From the NCBI GenBank assembly GCA_031969915.1, contig DALYJJ010000109.1:1-21068 (forward strand): DNA of 21,068 nucleotides. The letters are read 5' to 3'. The DNA is from DALYJJ01 sp031969915 (GTDB lineage: Bacteria; Acidobacteriota; Terriglobia; Bryobacterales; Bryobacteraceae). Made by a program: the position numbers and the translations under genes. Below the pieces are notes generated by a model that was given only the letters and a program-made list of their open reading frames with translations, did not search any database and had not been told where the DNA came from. Of this stretch, positions 1 to 7,764 are shown in pieces. The stretch's first letter is position 1. Each line of letters starts with the position of its first letter.

Positions 1-1640
1 ACCAGCAGCCCGCCATTCGACCCCCCGCCCACCGCCAGCTTCCAGGGGCTCGTGTATTTGTTGGCGACCAGATACTCCGCCGCGGCATAAAAATCGTCGA
101 ACACGTTCTGCTTCCGCTCGAACATCCCCGCCTCATGCCACGCCTCGCCAAACTCGCCTCCGCCCCGCAGGTTCGGAATCGCGAAGACCCCGTTCTGCTC
201 CGCCATCAACACCGCGAAGGGCGAGAACGTGGGCGTGATGGTGACGTTGAAGCCGCCGTACGCCCACAGGTACGTGGGCCGCGCCCCGTCGAGCGCCAGC
301 CCCTTCCGGTGGACTACGAACATCGGCACGCGCGTCTGATCCTTTGACCGGTACCAGACCTGCTTCACCTCGAAATCCTTCCCCGCCACCGGCGATTGAA
401 TCTTCCGCCACGGCGTCGAAGCCCCCGTCTCCGCGTCCGCCCGCAGCATGGTCGGCGGAGTCAGAAACGACTGGAACGCGTAGAAGATCTCTCTGCCGCT
501 CCACGCCGCCCGCTGCACGTCCGCCGTTCCCATGCCCGGCAGCTTGATCTCACCAGCCGCCTTCCCATCCGTGTCGTACAGCCGCACGCGCGGCTGCACG
601 TTCTCGAGCGTCGTCGCCACCACGCGCCCCGCCGCCAGCGTCACGTCGGTCAGCGCGTGCGCGCTCTCCGGCAGAATCACTTTCCAGTTCGCCGGCTCCG
701 GTTGGCGCAGATCCACCCGCACCAGCCGCCAGTTCCTGGCCTGCCAACTGGTGTGCAGGAACAGATGCTCGCCGGCCAGCGACACGTTGAACTCGCCCGG
801 CAGACCCGAAACGATCTTGCGCGGCGCGCCGCCATTGGCCGTGTCCAAAACATAAATGACGAAGTTCGTCGCCGGAACCCCCTCGGCCTGAATGATCGCC
901 AGCCGGCGCCCGTCGTCGCTCAACGCCAGATCGACAAACTTGTCCGGCCCGACGCCCTCCCCGAAAATCAGCGCGTCCGGCTCCGTGGACCCCATCTTGT
1001 GCCAGTAGACCTTCGGCCCGTTCTTCTCGTCCCATCGGGCGTAATAGAAACCCTCGCCCTTCGGGTGCAGCGTGAAACCGAAGTAGCGCCGCCGCGGCAA
1101 CGCATCCGGCAGCAACTGGCGCGTCTTCAGGTCGAGGATTCGATACGACAACTCGTCCTCGCCTCCCAGCCGCACCGAGTACGCCATCAGGCGCGCATCG
1201 CCGGTGACGTCCTCCAGGTTCACTGAGTCCTTCCCGCCGGGCGTCGCCCGCGCCGGGTCCACGATCACCTCATCGGCCCCGTCCAGCCCCTGCCGCATCA
1301 GAATCGAGAAGCGATCCTCGCCCACCAGCCGCTGCTGGAAGAAGTACTTCCCGTCCCGCGCCTTGGGCGCGCTCACCTGGTCGAACCGCGTGATCTCTTT
1401 CAGCCGGTCCCGTAGTTTCGCCCGCGCCGGAATCTTCGCCAGCCAGGAGTTCGTATAGCCCACCTGCTGGTCGATCCACGCCCGTGTTTCGGCGCTCTTC
1501 TGATCCTCCAGCCAGCGGTACGGGTCTTCAATCGCCACGCCGTGCAGCGTCTCCACGACCGGCACGGCCTTGGTTTCCGGTGGTTTCATTTGAGCGAGCA
1601 TCGGCAGCGCCGCGAGAGCAAAAATCGCTTTTCCCTTCAT
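1..1640 (-). CDS. Prolyl oligopeptidase (S9A family), C-terminus cut by window edge
   Basis: Serine peptidase that cleaves short peptides after proline, probably exported: the N-terminus MKGKAIFALAALPMLAQ looks like a short signal peptide. Family signs seen are the N-terminal PYRWLED motif (about residues 42-48), a long beta-propeller region, and the nucleophile elbow GGSNGG with its serine at about residue 541, encoded at 18-20. The Asp and His of the catalytic triad would lie beyond the left edge, so about 540 of an expected 680-700 residues are present. The start codon (1638-1640) overlaps the stop of the preceding gene as ATGA, which fixes the start and implies translational coupling. It is the last visible gene of the GMC/subunit-3 operon. 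Family assignment is secure; the substrate is unknown. Confidence 0.93.
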   Translation of the reverse strand, partial: MKGKAIFALAALPMLAQMKPPETKAVPVVETLHGVAIEDPYRWLEDQKSAETRAWIDQQVGYTNSWLAKIPARAKLRDRLKEITRFDQVSAPKARDGKYFFQQRLVGEDRFSILMRQGLDGADEVIVDPARATPGGKDSVNLEDVTGDARLMAYSVRLGGEDELSYRILDLKTRQLLPDALPRRRYFGFTLHPKGEGFYYARWDEKNGPKVYWHKMGSTEPDALIFGEGVGPDKFVDLALSDDGRRLAIIQAEGVPATNFVIYVLDTANGGAPRKIVSGLPGEFNVSLAGEHLFLHTSWQARNWRLVRVDLRQPEPANWKVILPESAHALTDVTLAAGRVVATTLENVQPRVRLYDTDGKAAGEIKLPGMGTADVQRAAWSGREIFYAFQSFLTPPTMLRADAETGASTPWRKIQSPVAGKDFEVKQVWYRSKDQTRVPMFVVHRKGLALDGARPTYLWAYGGFNVTITPTFSPFAVLMAEQNGVFAIPNLRGGGEFGEAWHEAGMFERKQNVFDDFYAAAEYLVANKYTSPWKLAVGGGSNGGLL

Positions 1641-2241
1641 CCCAGTCCGCTCCGCTTCAGTGCGTATTCGATGGCCTCGGCCGGCACCTGGAACTTCGTC
1701 ATACCCTTGTTGCCCACAAAGCCCAGGTCCTTCACACCCACCGGGCTCTGTAGAACGCATCCACGGTCATCCGCCTTGCCCAGTCGAAGAACGCGATGCC
1801 CGGCCTCAGTGACGCATCCCCTTCGCCGTTTTTCCGGTAGGCGATGAGATCGAGCAGCGCCGCCTGCTGTTCCGGCTTCGCGTTCACGAAGAGCGCCTGG
1901 TGACGCTTCTCCGACTCGCGATCCAGCCAGCCCAGACCGCCCGTAAAGATCGTGCGCAACCGTTCGTTCGCCGATGCCAGCAGGTCGATAAACTCCGGCG
2001 CGCCCGCCGCCGTGGCGCCCGGCGACACGCCGTCCGGCGGTACGATCAGGTCCGCCAGCCTCGACAATGTCTTCCATTCGTGAACCGTGAACACCCTCGG
2101 CTTGTACACGCCCGCCGCTGCCTTCTTCGCTTCCGCGGCTTCGTGATGAACGTGCTGCCCGTCGGCCTCGCTCACCGTTCCCGCCGCCGCGAAGGTAACG
2201 CCGATGGTGCGCAGTGCGTCGCGTCGTGTGGTCTCAGACAT
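1637..2241 (-). pseudogene. Gluconate 2-dehydrogenase subunit 3-like protein with a frameshift near 1746-1750
   Basis: Small partner subunit of GMC-type membrane sugar dehydrogenases. The N-terminus (TTRRDALRTIGVTFAAAG) is a twin-arginine signal. The domain follows, with FTVHEWKTLSRLADLIVPPD at about residues 51-70. The reading frame from 2241 stops early at 1732-1734 with the tail RARWV. Another frame continues the family's usual C-terminus (SPVGVKDLGFVGNKG) to a stop at 1637-1639, where it overlaps the next gene's start as ATGA. One base is missing between the Tyr codon (1750-1752) and the Ser codon (1745-1747). Repaired, the protein would have about 201 residues. The start overlaps the end of the GMC gene by 8 bp. 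The frameshift may be an assembly error, because the coupling overlap is preserved, or a recent mutation. Confidence 0.85.
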
Positions 2242-3934
2242 TGCCCTTCCTCATCTCTTCGGCCAGATACTCGGACGTGCGCCAGGAGAGCGCGCAAATC
2301 GTCAGCGTGGGATTCTTGTCGGGGTTGCTCACGAACGAGGCCGCATCGGCCACGAAGAGATTCTTCACCTCGTGCGCCTGCGAGTACTTGTTCAACGCCG
2401 ACGTCTTCGGGTCGTCGCCCATCCTCACCGTCCCCAACTCGTGAATGATCTCACCGCCCACGGAGATGCCGCCCGCGCGCTTGTCGCCCACCACTTCACC
2501 GCCCATCTTCTCGATGATTTCCGCAAAGGTGTTCCGCATGTGCTCCACCTGCCGGACTTCGTGGTCCGACCAGGCGAAATGAAAACGCAGCACGGGAATG
2601 CCCCACCGGTCCACCACCGTGGGATCGATTTCGCAGAACGTCTTTTCGTTGGGAATCATTTCGCCGCGCCCCGCGAAGCCCACAAAACACCCGTACTCTT
2701 CGCGGATCTTCTTCTTGAGCGCCGCCCCGTAACCCTCGTGCCGCCGTGTCGCGCCGTAGAACGATCCGACGCCCGGCATCCCGTAGCCGCCGCCCACTTC
2801 GATGTGATACCCGCGCGGAAACCCGACGTCCTTCTGCTTGTCCCATAACCACCAGGGCATGTAGACGTGCCCGCCGCCGATCCCGTCGGTGTCGTGCTTC
2901 TTCATGCCCGCCAGCGCCGGGATGTACCCGCTCATCGAGAACCCCGTGGTGTCGGTGAGGAACCGCCCCACCACGCCCGACGAGTTCGCCAGCCCGTTGG
3001 GATGCCGGGGGCCTTTCGAATTCAGCAGCAGCCGCGAGGTCTCGCACGCGCTCGCCGCCACAATCACCGCCCGGCACCGAATCTGCTTCTCCGCCCGCGT
3101 CGCCTTGTCGATGTAGGAGACCGCGCTCACCTTGCCCTCGCCGTTCGTGATCAGCTCGCGCGCCATCGCGTTGGTGAAGATCGTGAGCCGCCCCGATTTC
3201 ATCGCCGGGAAAATCTGCACCTGGCTCGACGAGTAGTTCGACGCCGTCACGCAGCCGCGCCCGCATTGCCCGCAGAAGTGGCACGCCACGCGTCCGTTGT
3301 GCGCTTGCGTGATCACCGCCAGCCGCGCCGGTACGCAGGGGATCGAAAGCCTGCCGCAGGCCTTCTGCACCAGCAGCTCGTGCACGCGCGGCGCGGCCGG
3401 CGGCAGGAACTTCCCGTCCGGCGCGCTCCGGATGCCTTCCTTTGATCCGGTCACGCCGATGAACGCCTCCGCCTTGTCGTAATACGGCGCCACGTCGTCA
3501 TAGGAGATCGGCCAGTCCGTGCCCAGCCCGTCGCGCGAGTACGGCTTGAAATCGTAGTCCGCGAAGCGCAGCGTGATCCGCCCGTAGTGGTTCGTCCGCC
3601 CGCCGATGATGCGCGACCGGAACCACCGGAAATTCTGGCCCTCCGCCACCGTGTACGGCTCGCCTTCGATCTCCCAGTAGCCGTTCGGCGCGCCGAAGTA
3701 GCCGAAATCCTTGCGGCCGAAATACGACTCCGCCTGGTCGCCCGCACCCCGATGCCCCACCTGGTAGGGCCACATGTGCTCTTTGAAATCTTTGGCCGGG
3801 TTGAGCATGCCGCCCGCTTCGAGCAGCGCTACTTTCACGCCCAGGTCCGTCAGCACCTTCACCGCCGTTCCACCGCCGGCGCCGGAGCCGATCACCACCA
3901 CGTCATACACCGGCGCGCTCCTTTGCACTTGCAT
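2234..3934 (-). CDS. GMC-family FAD-dependent sugar dehydrogenase, catalytic subunit
   Basis: Oxidises a sugar or glycoside hydroxyl using FAD; with subunit 3 it resembles gluconate, glucose and glucoside-3-dehydrogenase complexes. The 566 residues show the FAD-binding motif VVIGSGAGGG (13-22), GGRTNHYGR (111-119), and a GMC C-terminal domain with HELGTVRMGDDP and NPTLTICALSWRTSEYL. A cluster CHFCGQCGRGC (Cys 218, 221, 224, 228) resembles the iron-sulfur region of bacterial FAD-glucose dehydrogenase catalytic subunits. I chose ATG 3932-3934 because it places the FAD motif at the usual distance; the longer frame to 4072 would run into the divergent sulfatase. There is no signal peptide of its own, so it may be co-exported with the Tat-signalled subunit. 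No cytochrome subunit is visible. The substrate is unproven. Confidence 0.93.
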   Translation of the reverse strand: MQVQRSAPVYDVVVIGSGAGGGTAVKVLTDLGVKVALLEAGGMLNPAKDFKEHMWPYQVGHRGAGDQAESYFGRKDFGYFGAPNGYWEIEGEPYTVAEGQNFRWFRSRIIGGRTNHYGRITLRFADYDFKPYSRDGLGTDWPISYDDVAPYYDKAEAFIGVTGSKEGIRSAPDGKFLPPAAPRVHELLVQKACGRLSIPCVPARLAVITQAHNGRVACHFCGQCGRGCVTASNYSSSQVQIFPAMKSGRLTIFTNAMARELITNGEGKVSAVSYIDKATRAEKQIRCRAVIVAASACETSRLLLNSKGPRHPNGLANSSGVVGRFLTDTTGFSMSGYIPALAGMKKHDTDGIGGGHVYMPWWLWDKQKDVGFPRGYHIEVGGGYGMPGVGSFYGATRRHEGYGAALKKKIREEYGCFVGFAGRGEMIPNEKTFCEIDPTVVDRWGIPVLRFHFAWSDHEVRQVEHMRNTFAEIIEKMGGEVVGDKRAGGISVGGEIIHELGTVRMGDDPKTSALNKYSQAHEVKNLFVADAASFVSNPDKNPTLTICALSWRTSEYLAEEMRKGNV

Positions 3935-3966
3935 GACGCTCAGGATGGCACAGTCACGGCGGGCGG

Positions 3967-3972
3967 TACAAT
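3967..3972 (+). promoter_or_regulatory. -10-like hexamer TACAAT for the sulfatase
   Basis: TACAAT lies 8 nt before the ATG at 3981. ATGGCA, a 4/6 match to TTGACA, lies 16 nt upstream at 3945-3950. Transcription would start at or next to the start codon, giving a leaderless or near-leaderless mRNA. No Shine-Dalgarno sequence is seen. The 46-bp gap to the divergent GMC gene leaves room for little else. Confidence 0.5.
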
Positions 3973-3980
3973 TGCAGCCG

Positions 3981-5506
3981 ATGAACCGCCGAACGTTCCT
4001 CCGCTCCGCCGCCGCTGCCGCCGCCGCGATGCCCGTGCGTTCCGCCCCCGCCTCACCCAACATCGTGCTCATCCTCGCCGACGACGCCGGGTGGGGCGAC
4101 CTCGGCTGCTACGGCGCCAAACGCCTCAAGACCCCGAATCTTGACCGCCTGGCCGCCTCCGGCGTTCGCTTCACCGATGCCCATTCCCCCTCCGCCACCT
4201 GCACCCCCACCCGCTATTCCCTGCTCACCGGCGAGTACGCGTGGCGCCGGAAAGGCACCGCCGTCCTACCCGGCGACGCCCGGCTGATCGTTGAGCCCGG
4301 CCGCACCACACTGCCTTCCATGCTGCAACGCGCCGGTTACACCACCGGCTGCGTCGGCAAGTGGCACCTCGGCCTCGGCGCAGGCAACATCGATTGGAAC
4401 GGTGAGATCAAGCCCGGCCCGCTCGAGGTCGGCTTCCACTCGTCCTTCATTATTCCCGCCACCGGCGATCGCGTTCCCTGCGTCTACGTCGATGGCCGCC
4501 GGGTCGCCGGCTTCGATCCCGGCGACCCCATCCGCGTCAGCTACTCCGAGCCCGTCGGCGGCGAGCCCACCGGCCGCGCCAATCCCGGCTTGCTCAAAAT
4601 GAAGCCCAGCCACGGCCACGACATGACCATCGTCAACGGCGTCAGCCGCATCGGCTACATGTCCGGCGGAAAGGCCGCCCGCTGGGTGGACGAAGACATG
4701 GCCGATGTCATCACTCGCAAGGCCACGGATTTCATTGAGGCCAACGCGGCAAAGCCGTTCTTCCTCTATTTCGCCACCCACGATATCCACGTGCCGCGCC
4801 TGCCGCACGCGCGCTTCAAGGGCAAGAGCGGCTGCGGCGTGCGCTGCGACGTGATGGAGGAACTCGATTGGAGCGTCGGCGAGATCCTCCGTACTCTCGA
4901 ACGCCTCAAGCTGCGCGACGACACCCTGGTGCTGTTCACCAGCGATAACGGGCCCGTGGTGGACGACGGCTATGCCGACGGAGCCGTCGAGACGCTCGGC
5001 GATCACAAACCCGCCGGGCCGTTCCGCGGCGGCAAGTACAGCAACTTCGAAGCCGGAACGCGCGTCCCCTTCCTGTTGAGCTGGCCGCGCCGCGTGAAAC
5101 CGGCCGTGTCGAAGGCGCTCGTCAGCCAGGTCGACTTCGTCTCCTCCTTCGCCGCCCTCGCNNNNNNNNNNNNNNGGGCCAGACCCTCGCGCCCGCCGAC
5201 GCACCCGATAGCGTCAACGTCCTCCCCGCGCTGCTCGGCGAAGCCAAGGCCGGGCGCGACCACCTGGTGGAGCACGCCCGCGCGCTTTCCTTGCGCGAAG
5301 GCCCCTGGAAGTTGATCCCGCCCAACCCCGGTGAGCCCGTGAACAGGAACACCAACACCGAACTCGGCACCGGCGCCGAGGCGCAGCTCTACAACCTCGA
5401 TGACGATCCCGGCGAGCGCCGCAACCTCGCCGGCGCCCACGCCGATCGTGTCGCCAAAATGTCCGTGCGCCTGGAGCGCATCCGCGCCACCGGACGCAGC
5501 CGCTAG
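3981..5506 (+). CDS. Sulfatase (arylsulfatase-like, Cys type), interrupted by an assembly gap
   Basis: Hydrolyses sulfate esters outside the cytoplasm. It starts with a Tat-like signal (NRRTFLRSAAAAAAA). Sulfatase motifs follow in order: metal-binding ADDAGWGDLGCYG (33-45), the activation motif C-T-P-T-R at Cys74-Arg78, GKWHLGLG, and TSDNGP. The Cys must be converted to formylglycine; no maturase gene is in this window. A run of 14 Ns (5162-5175) interrupts the gene. The frame changes across it, so the real gap is a multiple of 3 rather than 14. The C-terminal part continues from GQTLAPADAPDSVNVLPALLG to the stop at 5504-5506 and includes the usual YNLDDDPGE element. Total length is about 508 residues if the gap is 15 nt. 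The stop lies 2 nt from the convergent amidohydrolase stop. The sulfated substrate is unknown. Confidence 0.93.
5162..5175. other. Assembly gap (14 N)
   Basis: Unresolved bases within the sulfatase gene. The coding frame before the gap (codon starts divisible by 3) and after it (remainder 2) agree only if the true gap length is a multiple of three, for example 12 or 15. Confidence 0.98.
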
Positions 5507-5508
5507 CG

Positions 5509-6969
5509 CTACTTCATCGAACGGCCCGCCGGCAAGCGCCCGGTCACCGCTTTTCCCGGAAACACGCCGGGCGCCGTCTTCCCATCGCGCACCACCGCCA
5601 CGCCGCCCACCAGCACATGCTCGATCCCCTCCGAAAAGCTGAGCCCCTTCTCGAAGGTGGCCGTGTCGGCCACGCGCGCCGGGTCAAACACCGTTAGGTC
5701 CGCGTCCGCGCCCACCTTGATGCGTCCCTTGTTCTTCATCGCCGGCGCCACCGGCTCCAGCCGTCGCGCGGGCATGATCGTCATCTTCGCAATCGCGTCC
5801 ATCAGGGACAGCGCCTTGCGTTCCCGGACGTAGACGCCCAGCACGCGGGCGAACGTTCCCGCGCTCCGTGGATGGGCCTTCGGCGCGTACGGCATGCCGT
5901 CGGAGGCGATGATCACGAACGGCGCCGCCACCGCGCGCTCAATCCACTCTGGCTTCATCAGGTGCATGATCACCGCGCCGCCCTCCTTGCGGTAGCGCTC
6001 GAAGGTGTCTTTGGTCAGCCGTTCGCCCGTCTTCTCCCATTGCAGGTCGCCGTAGGAGATGCCCAGCCGCTCCTGCCAGCCGTCGTCGAACATCGTGGTC
6101 TCCAGGTACGTCGACGCCGCGGTATACGGATACGCTTCGGTCGTCACATCGATGCCCTGCTTCCGCGCGGATTCGATCAACTCCAGCACCACCGGCAGCG
6201 CGCCCAGGCTCATGCTGTTCACGTGCACGATGTGCAGCGAAACGCCCGTCGCCGCGGCGTTGGCGATCACTTCCTGCATCGCCTCCACACCCATCGATCG
6301 CACGTGCGTGAAGATCGGCGCCTGCCATCGCCGGGCCATCTGAAACACGCGGAAAATCTCCTCTCGCGACGCCGCCGGGTAGTATTGGTGCGCCATGCCG
6401 ATGCCCAGGCCGCCCTCCCGCAGGCCCCGCTCCAGGTGCGCCGCCAGCGTCGAGAACTCCTCCTCCCTGGTCAGCGCCTTGTAGCGCCCTTTCATCATCA
6501 GGTCCAATTCGAGCGCCGTCCCCTGCGGCTTCCCTCCGGCGAACTCGCTCAGCGCGAGCGTCCGCAGCGCCCCGTGCGCGGCCGTCGCGCCGTAGTGGAT
6601 CAGGGCCTTGTTCTCCCTTGCCTTCAGGAACTCCGCCACCGACGGCACCCCCACTTCCAGTTCCAGCGCCGTCGTGACGCCGTCGTGCGCCTGGTATTCG
6701 TTCGCTTCGTTCGTCTGCCCGTGGGCGTGTAGATCGATGAAGCCCGGCGCCACCACCCGGCCCTCCGCGCGCAGCACGATCTTTCCGTTCAGCGGACGCG
6801 ATGAAACCGCGGCGATCTTGCCGTCTTTCACTCCCACGTGCCGCACCGCGTCCAGCTTCGATTCCGGATCCATCACCCGGCCGTTGGCGATCACGACGTC
6901 ATACTGCGCCCACAGCACTGGGGCGGCGAGCAGAGCGGCGGAAAAAAGAGACGTGGCGAGGAGTTTCAC
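5509..6969 (-). CDS. Exported amidohydrolase, D-aminoacylase/N-acyl-D-amino-acid deacylase-like
   Basis: Metal-dependent hydrolase of the amidohydrolase superfamily (486 residues). Residues 1-21 (MKLLATSLFSAALLAAPVLWA) form a signal peptide, so it acts in the periplasm. Metal and active-site motifs seen are GFIDLHAHG (His81, His83), THVRSMG (His222), HIVHVNS (His246, His249) and ASDGMPYAPKAHPRSAG (Asp357). Where classical D-aminoacylases have a metal-bridging Cys in a GNCG-like motif, this protein has LELEVGV (Glu103, Glu105), so its metal centre and specificity may differ. The start is GTG at 6967-6969, chosen because the signal peptide begins there and a -10-like hexamer lies 6 nt upstream. 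It is divergent from the ThuA-like gene and convergent with the sulfatase. The substrate could be an N-acyl amino acid, cyclic amide or similar compound. Confidence 0.88.
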   Translation of the reverse strand: MKLLATSLFSAALLAAPVLWAQYDVVIANGRVMDPESKLDAVRHVGVKDGKIAAVSSRPLNGKIVLRAEGRVVAPGFIDLHAHGQTNEANEYQAHDGVTTALELEVGVPSVAEFLKARENKALIHYGATAAHGALRTLALSEFAGGKPQGTALELDLMMKGRYKALTREEEFSTLAAHLERGLREGGLGIGMAHQYYPAASREEIFRVFQMARRWQAPIFTHVRSMGVEAMQEVIANAAATGVSLHIVHVNSMSLGALPVVLELIESARKQGIDVTTEAYPYTAASTYLETTMFDDGWQERLGISYGDLQWEKTGERLTKDTFERYRKEGGAVIMHLMKPEWIERAVAAPFVIIASDGMPYAPKAHPRSAGTFARVLGVYVRERKALSLMDAIAKMTIMPARRLEPVAPAMKNKGRIKVGADADLTVFDPARVADTATFEKGLSFSEGIEHVLVGGVAVVRDGKTAPGVFPGKAVTGRLPAGRSMK

Positions 6970-6975
6970 GGTCGG

Positions 6976-6981
6976 ATTCTA
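6976..6981 (-). promoter_or_regulatory. -10-like hexamer TAGAAT for the amidohydrolase
   Basis: On the minus strand TAGAAT lies 6 nt before the GTG start at 6969, so the mRNA would begin at about the start codon. No clear -35 box is visible; that position falls on the first codons of the divergent ThuA gene. Confidence 0.5.
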
Positions 6982-6986
6982 CCGCG

Positions 6987-6992
6987 TACCAT
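6987..6992 (+). promoter_or_regulatory. -10-like hexamer TACCAT for the ThuA-like gene
   Basis: TACCAT lies 6 nt before the GTG start at 6999. TTCACG (4/6 to TTGACA) lies 16 nt upstream at 6965-6970 and overlaps the start codon of the divergent amidohydrolase. Both promoters share only 29 bp of intergenic DNA. Confidence 0.45.
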
Positions 6993-6998
6993 AGGACC

Positions 6999-7751
6999 GT
7001 GAAGCTCTTGTTCCTTGCTCTGTCGATGGGAGTCGCCGCGCTCGCCGCGGCCGATCGCTTGCTGATCGTGGCCGACGAGATTCCGGCCATGGAGGTGTTC
7101 GCGGGCGAAATGAAGACACGCGCCGGCGCGGAGTCGAAGATCGTGACCCAGGCGGATCTGCCCGCTTCCTTCGACGGTTTCGACGCGGTGGTGGTCTACA
7201 TCCACCGCGACATCCTGGAGCCCACTGAGAAAGCCGTGCTGGCAACCCTCCGCGCCGGACGTAAGGTGATTCTGCTCCATCACTCCATCAGTTCCGGAAA
7301 ACGCAAGAACAAGGAGTGGCTGCCCGCGTTCCAGATCACGCTCCCGCTCGGCAAGCTCGAAGACGGCGGCTACGGCTATTACGATCCGACCACGTTCGAA
7401 ATGGTGAACCTCGCCCCCGCGCACCCCGTCACCACCCGCGGCGTGAAGTACCAGCGCCCCACCGGGTTCGCCGTGGATGGCATCGGCGAGGAAAGACCTC
7501 TGCCCTCCTTCACCGTGCCCGGGAGCGAGGTCTACCTGAATCACCGCCACGACGCCCCCCGCACCAAACTGCTGGGCTTCAAGTGGACCGATCCGCGCTC
7601 CGGAAAACTCCATCAGCAGGACACCGCCGGCTGGCTCATGAAAGTGGGCAAGGGAACGGTCTTCTACTTCATGGCCGGCCATGAAGCCGCGGACTTCGCG
7701 ATCGGCCCCTTTGCCCAGATTCTGGCCAACGCAGTCGCGTACCGGGACTGA
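6999..7751 (+). CDS. Exported ThuA-like domain protein
   Basis: A 250-residue protein with a signal peptide (MKLLFLALSMGVAALAAA, 1-18) followed by one ThuA-like domain (class I glutamine amidotransferase-like fold). Typical elements are RLLIVADEIPAMEVFAGEM, the FDAVVVYIHRD strand, GRKVILLHHSISSG, and the C-terminal GKGTVFYFMAGHEAADF. ThuA was first described in trehalose utilisation, where it acts together with a Gfo-type dehydrogenase. The precise reaction of this protein is unknown. Start GTG 6999-7001 is supported by the signal peptide and the -10-like hexamer 6 nt upstream. Its stop lies 13 nt from the convergent Gfo gene stop. It is separate from the double-ThuA protein of the nearby operon and appears to be transcribed alone. 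Confidence 0.85.
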   Translation: MKLLFLALSMGVAALAAADRLLIVADEIPAMEVFAGEMKTRAGAESKIVTQADLPASFDGFDAVVVYIHRDILEPTEKAVLATLRAGRKVILLHHSISSGKRKNKEWLPAFQITLPLGKLEDGGYGYYDPTTFEMVNLAPAHPVTTRGVKYQRPTGFAVDGIGEERPLPSFTVPGSEVYLNHRHDAPRTKLLGFKWTDPRSGKLHQQDTAGWLMKVGKGTVFYFMAGHEAADFAIGPFAQILANAVAYRD

Positions 7752-7764
7752 CTCGCCCGGCCGC

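Noticed and set aside
3935..4072. N-terminal extension of the GMC protein to 4072
   Set aside because: The extra 46 residues are Ala-rich, precede the FAD motif without need, and overlap the divergent sulfatase start.
5501..5514. CTAGCGCTA palindrome between convergent stops as a terminator or operator
   Set aside because: It arises from two facing TAG stops 2 nt apart; the stem is too short and there is no T-run.
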